The position numbers were made by a program, and so were the translations under genes. Shown here one piece after another: positions 1 through 6,225 of a stretch of 11,045 nt of DNA. Within the stretch, counting starts at the first letter, position 1. The number at the start of each line of letters is the position of its first letter. The stretch is from positions 1-11,045 of the forward strand of contig CACXDX010000057.1 of assembly GCA_902766525.1 (NCBI GenBank), given 5' to 3'. The stretch comes from an uncultured Bacillota bacterium. GTDB taxonomy: Bacteria; Bacillota; Dehalobacteriia; UBA7702. The notes under the pieces were generated by a model, which saw only the letters and a list, made by a program, of their open reading frames with translations, searched no databases and was not told where the DNA came from.

Positions 1-371
1 AGGAAAAGGAACCGCCCGTACCGAATCAGCGCAGTGTCGATGAGATATTGGATGAAATGAAAAAAATGAGCGAATCCCGGGAGAACGCGCCGCGTCCTTT
101 CTCTTCCGAGCGCGAACGGGAACCTGCCTGTCCTCAAGCCAAACCATGGGCCGAGAAGAAGCCTCGGTACCAAAAGCAGAATGATCGTGTTCGGAATCGG
201 GCGAAAGATGCCGTTGAGGCGAAAACGGCGCGTGAGGACCAAACTGCGGTTTCCGCCGGGACGCAACTTACTTCGGATCCTGTTTTTTCCTTCTCCGACT
301 TCAGTGAGGATCCTCTTGTCAACGGTATCATCGCCGCGGAAATTTTGGGAAAACCGAAATCGTTACAGTGA
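1..371 (+). CDS. C-terminal part of a charged hypothetical protein (5' end outside window)
   Basis: The reading frame beginning at base 3 is open from the window edge to the TGA at 369-371, so this is the 3' part of a longer gene; a TTG at 48 could serve as a start but has no clear ribosome binding site, and the frame stays open upstream of it. The visible part is about 122 residues. It starts with a probable helix (SVDEILDEMKKMSE), continues with a very polar, low-complexity stretch rich in Glu, Lys, Arg, Pro and Gln, and ends with a short hydrophobic segment, LVNGIIAAEILGKPKSLQ. From memory, similar 'xNGIIxxEILGxPK' tails close several uncharacterised Bacillota proteins, which suggests a conserved docking tail after a disordered linker; that is inference. 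There are no membrane segments and no recognisable catalytic motif. It is followed directly by an intrinsic terminator, so it ends its transcription unit. I do not recognise the function. Confidence 0.7.
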   Translation, partial: EKEPPVPNQRSVDEILDEMKKMSESRENAPRPFSSEREREPACPQAKPWAEKKPRYQKQNDRVRNRAKDAVEAKTAREDQTAVSAGTQLTSDPVFSFSDFSEDPLVNGIIAAEILGKPKSLQ

Positions 372-385
372 AATAGAAATAAAAG

Positions 386-427
386 CAGACCATTTTAAGG
401 CTTTTCTTTGAAGTGGTCTGTCTTTTT
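386..427 (+). terminator. Intrinsic terminator after the left-edge gene
   Basis: A 10-bp stem pairs CAGACCATTT (386-395) with AAGTGGTCTG (411-420), with one G-T pair. The loop is 15 bases, and a T-rich run (421-427) follows. It starts 14 bases after the stop codon of the left-edge gene and separates that gene from the promoter at 438. Confidence 0.8.
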
Positions 428-437
428 ATATATTTTG

Positions 438-466
438 TTGGCAAATGTCGATAAATATGATAAAAT
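438..466 (+). promoter_or_regulatory. Sigma-A-type promoter with extended -10 for the alpha-2-macroglobulin-like operon
   Basis: TTGGCA (438-443) and TAAAAT (461-466) are separated by exactly 17 bases, and TGA precedes the -10 hexamer, making an extended -10. Predicted transcription starts near 473, giving a leader of about 33 bases with the ribosome binding site GAAAGGA at 493-499 before the ATG at 506. It lies just after a terminator, as expected for the start of a new unit. Confidence 0.7.
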
Positions 467-505
467 AAATGAATAAATTTGTAATTCAACGAGAAAGGAC
501 CGGCT

Positions 506-3500
506 ATGGCAAAGATCTCTCTTTCGACAAAATCAGATAAGTTCGGCATGATCTTTTTTATCGCCGCCATCGTCTTGTTATTGGTTATCGCCGCGTTGCT
601 TTATTTCGCTTCAGACGAGGAAAACGGGGCTTATTATTTTGAAGAAGACGCTCCGATGACACTGATTTCGGCTTCTCCCGCGGATCTGGGCGGAGTTTCT
701 CAGGATGAGACCATCGTATTGGAATGGAATCATCCCGTTTCCGCCGCGGCCATCGATGATATTAAAATCTATCCTTCGGCCCGCGGAAATTGGCGTTTCA
801 TAGGGAATAAACTGATTTTTACGCCGCAAAAACTCGCGGCGGGAACTTATTACTCGGTGACGATCCCGAAAAATACGGTTATGAATGAGAACGGCGATCG
901 CCTTGATGAAGCCGTATTTTTCGCTTTTGAGACCGAAGATCCGTCTCTCCGTTATCCCGTTTCCGAAACATTTGCTTTGGAAAAGCGGCTTTATGCTTTT
1001 TCGGAAATGGATCGCATATCCATTCCCCTTGCTTTTGCGGGCGATGTTGGGGATACCGTCAGTGTTGAGATCGATAAAGCCGAAAGTGTCGACGATTTTA
1101 TCAGATCTTTCGGTCGACTCTTTTCCTATCCGTCCTGGGCGAAGCTGTCCATCGGCACTTTCTCGGCCTCGGAGAAGAATTTTAAAAAAGTATTTGAGGA
1201 CGATCTTTCCGTGATCGAAGCAAACGGTTCCTCCCGCATCGATCTGGGATCACTTCCCGTCGGCCAGTATCTGATCAAAATATCTTACGCCGGAAAGAAG
1301 CAGGAAGCCGCTTTGACGGTCAGCAACGTTGATGCTTTCACCCTTTGCGAACAAGGTTCTCTCGCGGTATGGTGTCATGAAAACGGCGCGGTCAACGAGG
1401 ATCTTACGATCAGCGTGGGAGAAAAAGAATATGATGTTGACGAGCGTGGATTCGTTTCCGTTCCCTATGCTTACGACGCGTACGCGGTCTACCATAATCC
1501 GGCTCTTCTTGCCGTTAAGGTGGCCGGCAAAACTGAACACGTCGCATTTCTCGATATGGATGACGTCAATCGGGATTATCGCGCCGAGCTCTTTTGCGAT
1601 AAAGATTTTGTCATGCGCGGCGACAGTATCAATCTCTCCGGTTTTTTAACGACGAAATCCGGCTATTCCGTGAATGACCGGGCGAAGGTCGATCTTTGTT
1701 CTTCCGCCGGGGTCATTAAAAGTTTTGACGTCGATGTGAAGGACGGCGTTTTTTCGCTCACTGAAGAGGATATTGCTCTTTCCGATGGAATTTATCGCTT
1801 CGTCCTTGTTTATGAAGGTGAAAAAATCGCCTCCGTTTCTTTAACCGTCGATCAAGACGGAAACGATTTACATTTGCTGATTTCCGCTGATGATGAAGTG
1901 AGTGACGGCGACAGCATACGTTATACCGCCTCCCTTCTTGACGCGGACGGAAATCCCGTCGGCAGCGGCTTTATCACGAAAGACCGGGAAGATCCCGTTG
2001 CCGTTGATAAAAACGGTATGGCTGTCTTTACGGATACCGCGGTACTGGACGATTGTTTTGGATCCTGTCGGCAAACCGCTGTTTTCAGCGCTGAATCACC
2101 TCTCGGAACCGTTCCCGAAACGGAGTTCTCCGTCATTGTCAATGCTGATGAAGAAGAGGAAGAGAAAGCGGAAAAAGAGAAAAACACCGATTCCCCCGTA
2201 AATGCCGCTCCCGATTACGATCAATCGAAAAGTCTTGCTTTAGCTTATGCTGACGGTAAGTTTATCGTCAATGAAGAGGATATTGCCGCCCGCCGTATTC
2301 TCTATGAAAACGGAAAATATCGGATGGTGTCCGCTGCGGAACGCGGCTCTTTTTCTACGGTTTCCGCCATTGCCGTCGACGGCGGTGATACCGTTGATAT
2401 TTCCGCCGAATTTATCGGATCAAGCTGCCGTGTCATGACGGCTGATCTCTTTAAAGGCAGTATATCTCCTATGCTTTGTGATCGAGATTGTTATGATGAA
2501 GGTCTTTGTGACCGATACAACGGCGTTTCCGAGGAACATCGTGTCGTTTTTCATGAGCAGTCACTGATCGCGTCCTTCTCCACGATTAATCGCAGCGGAG
2601 ACTATTTCCTGCGTCTTGCCGCCGAAACTTACGACGGCACAATTGTGACCCGTTATATACCCGTCAAGATCGTCGGTTGTACGCTGACGGCTCCCGAAAG
2701 CGTAAGCGTCGCCGCAGGCAAAAGCTGGACGCTGCCTTTCCGCGTCCGTTTTGAGGATGATGTGGAATATACCGTCACCCTGGGCGGTCAAAGTTATGAG
2801 GGCGAGGGGAGCGGACAGATCGATCCGGATATGAATGCTCTTTCGGCGGGGATCTATAACGGTTTAATTTCCGTCAGCTACGGCGGAGAAGTCATTGCAG
2901 AAAAAGCTATTCGCGTCGAAGTCTATGAAAAAAGGCCGATGTTTGCCGTCGCCGCCGAAGAAAAGGATCAGCATTCCTTTGCCGCCTATGCCGTTGCCGA
3001 TGCCGATTTTGAAATATTTGAGTCCATTTTCAATACCGTTCTTCTCCCCGGCGATCAGATTCTGCAGCGAATGGGCAGCGTTCTCTTTTATAACCGTCTC
3101 GGTAAAGATCTCGGTTGGGACGCTTCTGTTTTGCGCAATGACATTTACGACTGTCAGGAAAGTGACGGCGGCTTCGCCCGTTTTGTCGGCGGTGAAAGCG
3201 ATCTGCTTCTTTCCGTCCTCGTCGCCGAAAACGATGATCTGTTTTATGACAAAGAAAATCTGAAAACGTATATCCGTTCGCGTTTGCTCTCCGCGGGCAA
3301 TGATACAACGGCTGTTCTTGCCTGCTGGGGACTGTGCTGTTTTGATGTTGACTGCTCCGGGATCATGGCGGAAATCGCCGAAAAAGAGCATCTGGATGAT
3401 TATACGTTGATGTATCTGGCGGAGGCGTATGTTGCCGCCGGAGATATGAAAACCGCGAAGCGTCTGTATGATCAATGTTACGATCGTTTTGTTACGGATG

Positions 3501-4105
3501 CGGTTTTAAAGGGCGACCCTGTCGCCGATCAAACGGTCATCACCGAACTTTGCGTCCTCCTCGATCTCTGCGGCAAAATCGAAGCAGGTGATGAGGAGGT
3601 GCTGATCTCTTCGCTGCTGAAGGCGGATATAAAAAATCAGACCTCACGCTACATTCTTCTTTCCCGGCTTCTCAATGAGGTGGACAGCGACGATGTTCAT
3701 GCCGTTGTCGGCGATTATCTTGCGGATGGGGAAAAAGTGCTGTATCTGAACGAATATGAACCTCCGGTAATCGGGGAATTGAGTGTTGATTTTACAGATG
3801 TAAATGATCCTCTGCGTGTCGGTGACTATGCTGATGTCGCGTTATCATGGAACGCAGACAACGACAGCAACAGCATTTATCTCATCTACGCTAAAGATCA
3901 GAACGGGGCGCGCGTCGCCGATGTCCGCGGTTTCCGCTCGGTGCGGGGATATCATGAATATGTGACCAATGAAATCGGCGCCGAACTTGTTTTTCGGGCC
4001 GACGCGGCGGGGAACGACGTTATGCCTCGTGTCTATATCTATGATCTGACTCGCGGTGAAGTGATCGGCAGCGTCAACGCAAAAGGCTTGAAGGTGATAA
4101 AATGA
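506..4105 (+). CDS. Membrane-anchored Ig-like / alpha-2-macroglobulin-like envelope protein, no thioester
   Basis: Residues 1-12 are basic and 14-34 form one hydrophobic segment without a lipobox, so the protein is probably an N-in signal anchor with the rest outside. Residues about 52-144 look like a bacterial Ig-like domain of the Big_5/SbsA type (SPAD start, LIFTP, TYYSVTIP, FAFETE end). Beta-rich macroglobulin-like domains follow, one recognisable at about 355-380 (YRAELFCDKDFVMRGDSI). An acidic/lysine linker sits at 547-563. Residues about 836-1065 are helical and contain CQESDGGFARFVGGESD (883-899), which matches the QxSDGGF...GGESD signature of the alpha/alpha-toroid thioester domain, but no CxEQ thioester motif is present. 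A beta-type domain ends the protein. The family (YfaS-like) is thought to guard the envelope by trapping proteases; without a thioester, trapping would have to be non-covalent. There are 19 cysteines, many for an exported protein. It is first in an operon and overlaps the next gene by ATGA. The superfamily is fairly sure, the role is not. Confidence 0.8.
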   Translation: MAKISLSTKSDKFGMIFFIAAIVLLLVIAALLYFASDEENGAYYFEEDAPMTLISASPADLGGVSQDETIVLEWNHPVSAAAIDDIKIYPSARGNWRFIGNKLIFTPQKLAAGTYYSVTIPKNTVMNENGDRLDEAVFFAFETEDPSLRYPVSETFALEKRLYAFSEMDRISIPLAFAGDVGDTVSVEIDKAESVDDFIRSFGRLFSYPSWAKLSIGTFSASEKNFKKVFEDDLSVIEANGSSRIDLGSLPVGQYLIKISYAGKKQEAALTVSNVDAFTLCEQGSLAVWCHENGAVNEDLTISVGEKEYDVDERGFVSVPYAYDAYAVYHNPALLAVKVAGKTEHVAFLDMDDVNRDYRAELFCDKDFVMRGDSINLSGFLTTKSGYSVNDRAKVDLCSSAGVIKSFDVDVKDGVFSLTEEDIALSDGIYRFVLVYEGEKIASVSLTVDQDGNDLHLLISADDEVSDGDSIRYTASLLDADGNPVGSGFITKDREDPVAVDKNGMAVFTDTAVLDDCFGSCRQTAVFSAESPLGTVPETEFSVIVNADEEEEEKAEKEKNTDSPVNAAPDYDQSKSLALAYADGKFIVNEEDIAARRILYENGKYRMVSAAERGSFSTVSAIAVDGGDTVDISAEFIGSSCRVMTADLFKGSISPMLCDRDCYDEGLCDRYNGVSEEHRVVFHEQSLIASFSTINRSGDYFLRLAAETYDGTIVTRYIPVKIVGCTLTAPESVSVAAGKSWTLPFRVRFEDDVEYTVTLGGQSYEGEGSGQIDPDMNALSAGIYNGLISVSYGGEVIAEKAIRVEVYEKRPMFAVAAEEKDQHSFAAYAVADADFEIFESIFNTVLLPGDQILQRMGSVLFYNRLGKDLGWDASVLRNDIYDCQESDGGFARFVGGESDLLLSVLVAENDDLFYDKENLKTYIRSRLLSAGNDTTAVLACWGLCCFDVDCSGIMAEIAEKEHLDDYTLMYLAEAYVAAGDMKTAKRLYDQCYDRFVTDAVLKGDPVADQTVITELCVLLDLCGKIEAGDEEVLISSLLKADIKNQTSRYILLSRLLNEVDSDDVHAVVGDYLADGEKVLYLNEYEPPVIGELSVDFTDVNDPLRVGDYADVALSWNADNDSNSIYLIYAKDQNGARVADVRGFRSVRGYHEYVTNEIGAELVFRADAAGNDVMPRVYIYDLTRGEVIGSVNAKGLKVIK

Positions 4106-4944
4106 CGGGAAAAAGAAAAATATATCTGTTCCTTGCCGTCGCCGCCATGTGTTGGCTGGCCGTTGCCGGCTGGGCGTTTCACAGCGGTCGTCTCGGTTCT
4201 TCCGTTGATCCCAAATACGGGGATGTTTTTAACGCGACGGATCTGTTTTCTGACGGCGTTTATTCCTATCAGGGAGATTCAGACAATATTGACAAAGACA
4301 CTTTCGGTGTTATTTTACCTTCTCCCAAACAAAACAGTGCCGTAACCGCGCGTGCCCTGGCCGATTTGGCTGATCTCTGGTCAGATAAATTGATTCTTAT
4401 CGTCTCCTTTGAAGAAGATCTTCCTGAAACCGTGGCTACGTCGTGGCATGATTGGCAGACGCCGTTCGGCATCATTCAGATCGACGGCAACAGTATCGTG
4501 CATTTGCGGGAAGAAGGAGCCCTCATCGATAATGAGGCCTTAACGAGGGCAGAGGATCTCAATGCTTTTATACCGTACTTTTCACGTTATTTTCCCGGTT
4601 CCCGGCTTGTCCCTCTTCTTTTTGACCGGAGTGCCGGTACCGATCAGGTTGTCTCTTATTTGAACGGTTTAGCCCTTCGTCGCGATTATTACAGAGTTGT
4701 GATGATCATGCCTGATACCGATACGGAATTGTATAGTAAAAATCCAGGTGAACTGGCTGCCTCTTTCGATCAATTACCCGTTTGGGATCTATCCGGTGCC
4801 GTGCCGCCCGTTTTCTGCACGGAAGTCAAAGCCATGAAAGCCATTTTACGGTTTGACGGACCGAATATTGAAAATGTCATTATCGACGAAAGTGTTTCGG
4901 CTCCCGGTTTCAATGATATTGCAGTCTTTTTCGGAGGTAAATAA
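4102..4944 (+). CDS. Membrane-anchored MEMO-like (AmmeMemoRadiSam system B-like) protein with degenerate active site
   Basis: The 280-aa product starts with a basic stretch and a hydrophobic segment (about 7-26), so it is probably anchored with its domain outside. The body follows the MEMO/LigB-like order of motifs: ILPSPK (71-76) where the family has VPHAGY, ILIVSFEE (98-105) for xIIGPxH, WQTPFG (118-123) for the very typical W-TPLG, AEDLNAFIPYF (150-160) for EHSLEVQLPFL, then GSRLVPLLF (166-174), MIMPDTD (201-207) for SSDFSHY, and VFCTEVKAMKAIL (237-249) for the CGxxPI region. Asp205 and Cys239 seem kept, but the histidines that normally bind metal read as Ser74, Glu104, Glu151 and Thr208, so it is probably not a working MEMO-type enzyme. 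The ATG overlaps the stop of the preceding gene, with AAGGTG at 4091-4096 as ribosome site, so the two are translationally coupled. The fold call rests on motif spacing by eye and is an inference. Confidence 0.6.
   Translation: MTGKRKIYLFLAVAAMCWLAVAGWAFHSGRLGSSVDPKYGDVFNATDLFSDGVYSYQGDSDNIDKDTFGVILPSPKQNSAVTARALADLADLWSDKLILIVSFEEDLPETVATSWHDWQTPFGIIQIDGNSIVHLREEGALIDNEALTRAEDLNAFIPYFSRYFPGSRLVPLLFDRSAGTDQVVSYLNGLALRRDYYRVVMIMPDTDTELYSKNPGELAASFDQLPVWDLSGAVPPVFCTEVKAMKAILRFDGPNIENVIIDESVSAPGFNDIAVFFGGK
4933..4938 (+). promoter_or_regulatory. Ribosome binding site deciding a GTG start
   Basis: GGAGGT lies inside the last codons of the MEMO-like gene, nine bases before the GTG at 4948. No ATG or TTG in the same frame has a comparable site nearby, so the methyltransferase is taken to start at this GTG. 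Confidence 0.7.
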
Positions 4945-4947
4945 TCG

Positions 4948-5820
4948 GTGAAGAAATCCTTCAGAGAATTTTTAAAAGAACGAAAATTGATCCTGCACTG
5001 CGGCGCCACGGGAACGGAATTGATGAAGATCGGCGGTGAAACGCCGGGCGCGGTCAATACGATCACCCGTCCCCAAGATGTTTTGCGCATTCAGCGTGAT
5101 TATGTTGAAGCCGGAGCGAAAATAGTTCTTACCAATACATTTGCCATGAATCCGCTTTACTCCGATGTGCGCTGCAAAGGATATGATTGGGCATTATTGA
5201 ATCGGCGCGGTGTTGAACTCGCTGAAGAAGCGGCGGGCGGAGAAGCCTATGTTTTCGGCAATGTCGGTCCGGTCGGAGAAATGCTGGAGCCTTTGGGTAC
5301 ATTGAAGAAAACGGATGCCTATGAAGCTTACGGAGCCCAGATCAAAATCCTTGCCGATGGCGGTGCGGACGGTATTTCCATTCAAACTTTTTTTGATCTC
5401 GAGGATATGATTCTCGCGGTCAAAGCTGTCCGGGATTATTGCGATCTGCCCATTATCGCCAATCTTGTCTTCAATCAAAACGGCGCGACGATGATGGGCA
5501 ATACGCCTCAGCAGTGCTACGACGCGCTATATCCCATGGGGATTGATGTTTTCGGTCATAACTGCGGTGAGATCGATGCTTTTTCGCTCGGCGATCTTTT
5601 CTCTGATTTGGCAAAAAAAACGGAGATCCCTCTGGTTGCTTTGCCCAATGCCGGTATCCCCAAGACCGTTGAAGGAAAACCCGTTTATGAAATGACGAAT
5701 GAAGAATTCAGAAGAGGGACAGAATACCTGATAGAAAAAGGTTTTACTGTTCTTGGCGGCTGCTGCGGTGTCAATGTTGGGCATATTCGCGCGATTGCCG
5801 ATCTTTTTGTTCAGGAGTGA
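4948..5820 (+). CDS. Homocysteine S-methyltransferase family protein (stand-alone methionine synthase N-terminal-type domain)
   Basis: This 290-aa protein is a single (beta/alpha)8-barrel of the homocysteine S-methyltransferase family, which moves a methyl group to homocysteine thiolate bound on zinc. Visible signatures are LHCGATGTELMKIG (16-29), DYVEAGAKIVLTNTFAMNP (51-69), FGNVGPVGEMLEP (103-115), GADGISIQTFFD (139-150), GHNCG (203-207) and GGCCG (270-274). Cys206, Cys272 and Cys273 match the three zinc ligands of MetH (Cys247, Cys310 and Cys311 in E. coli). The folate, cobalamin and activation domains of full MetH are absent, so any methyl donor or B12 protein must come from elsewhere; an S-methylmethionine-type role is also possible. 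The GTG start follows the preceding stop by three bases, so it is the third operon gene, although its function looks unrelated to the two envelope proteins. It overlaps a convergent gene by 10 bases. The family is sure; donor and exact substrate are not. Confidence 0.88.
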   Translation: MKKSFREFLKERKLILHCGATGTELMKIGGETPGAVNTITRPQDVLRIQRDYVEAGAKIVLTNTFAMNPLYSDVRCKGYDWALLNRRGVELAEEAAGGEAYVFGNVGPVGEMLEPLGTLKKTDAYEAYGAQIKILADGGADGISIQTFFDLEDMILAVKAVRDYCDLPIIANLVFNQNGATMMGNTPQQCYDALYPMGIDVFGHNCGEIDAFSLGDLFSDLAKKTEIPLVALPNAGIPKTVEGKPVYEMTNEEFRRGTEYLIEKGFTVLGGCCGVNVGHIRAIADLFVQE

Positions 5821-6083
5821 TATCCTTCGATCATATAATCGGGAATGCTGCGGCCTGAATTTTCGATCAGGATCACATCATGCCCGATTTTTTTTATTTC
5901 CTGCCAGGGGATACTCCTATATTCCCGTCGCCGAAACAGATAGCTCCGTTCTGACAGGGGAACAATCAAACTTTGAATCCTGCCGCCGACGGGATCGATT
6001 TCAAAATCGTGCAGCTGTCCCATATCTCGGCCGTCGTCGATATCGATCATTTTTTTCGCTGCGATTTCCGAGAGACGGATCAT
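5811..6083 (-). CDS. YlmC/YmxH-family PRC-barrel protein
   Basis: The 90-aa product matches the small YlmC/YmxH-type PRC-barrel proteins of spore-forming Bacillota and relatives: MIRLSEIAAKKMIDIDDGR, then LHDFEIDPVGGRIQSLIVP, then REYRSIPWQEIKKIGHDVILIE, which is the beta-barrel pattern with the typical 'IPWxxIxKIGxDVILI' end. Family members are about 80-95 aa and often annotated as sporulation-linked, but their biochemical role is unknown; presence here does not prove sporulation. The ATG at 6083 is preceded on the minus strand by AAAGGAG (6094-6100) ten bases away. The 3' end overlaps the methyltransferase gene by 10 bases in convergent orientation and no terminator is seen between them. 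It is divergent from the CoA-transferase gene. A minus-strand TATAAT at 6165-6170 could be its -10, but I see no matching -35. Confidence 0.85.
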   Translation of the reverse strand: MIRLSEIAAKKMIDIDDGRDMGQLHDFEIDPVGGRIQSLIVPLSERSYLFRRREYRSIPWQEIKKIGHDVILIENSGRSIPDYMIEGYHS

Positions 6084-6140
6084 GGGCGGTCAACTCCTTT
6101 TGATGTTGGATTATATGTCCGGAAAGAAGAAAAAAAGTAC

Positions 6141-6157
6141 AAATCAAGTCTTGATTT
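6141..6157. repeat. Perfect 8-bp palindrome (candidate operator) in the divergent intergenic region
   Basis: AAATCAAG, one T, then CTTGATTT: both arms match perfectly over 8 bases. It covers the proposed -35 hexamer (6151-6156) of the CoA-transferase promoter and lies between two divergent genes, which is where a repressor or dual regulator would bind. I cannot tie it to a known regulator. It is too early and too AT-rich to act as a terminator for the plus-strand gene. Confidence 0.55.
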
Positions 6158-6179
6158 TTTATCGATTATATAGTAATAT
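6151..6179 (+). promoter_or_regulatory. Probable promoter of the CoA-transferase gene
   Basis: TTGATT (6151-6156) and TAATAT (6174-6179) are 17 bases apart. The -10 matches the consensus at four of six positions, so this is a moderate promoter, giving a leader of about 40 bases. The right arm of the palindrome at 6141-6157 covers its -35. Confidence 0.5.
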
Positions 6180-6214
6180 TTATTTAAATTTTTGTATGAA
6201 AATGAACCTGAAAT

Positions 6215-6220
6215 GAGGGA
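6215..6220 (+). promoter_or_regulatory. Ribosome binding site deciding a TTG start
   Basis: GAGGGA ends five bases before the TTG at 6226. No ATG lies in frame until codon 28 (6307), and the residues encoded after the TTG fit the usual N-terminus of the CoA-transferase family, so the TTG is preferred. The start codon is embedded in a run of seven T bases (6221-6227). Confidence 0.65.
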
Positions 6221-6225
6221 TTTTT

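Noticed and set aside
328..570. 80-aa open frame on the minus strand across the first intergenic region
   Set aside because: It runs through a clear terminator and promoter and into the start of the next gene; no ribosome site is seen.
1341..1360. Cys-Glu-Gln (residues 281-283) in the macroglobulin-like protein as a possible thioester motif
   Set aside because: The thioester motif is CxEQ and lies in the helical domain; here the spacing is wrong and the site is in a beta-rich N-terminal part.
2864..3475. 203-aa open frame on the minus strand
   Set aside because: It lies fully inside the macroglobulin-like gene, has no ribosome site or protein family likeness, and reflects codon bias of the real gene.
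6110..6115. Minus-strand TATAAT as the -10 of the PRC-barrel gene
   Set aside because: It would start the transcript almost at the ribosome site and has no -35 at 16-18 bases; the other TATAAT at 6165-6170 is better placed but also lacks a -35, so neither is listed as a promoter.
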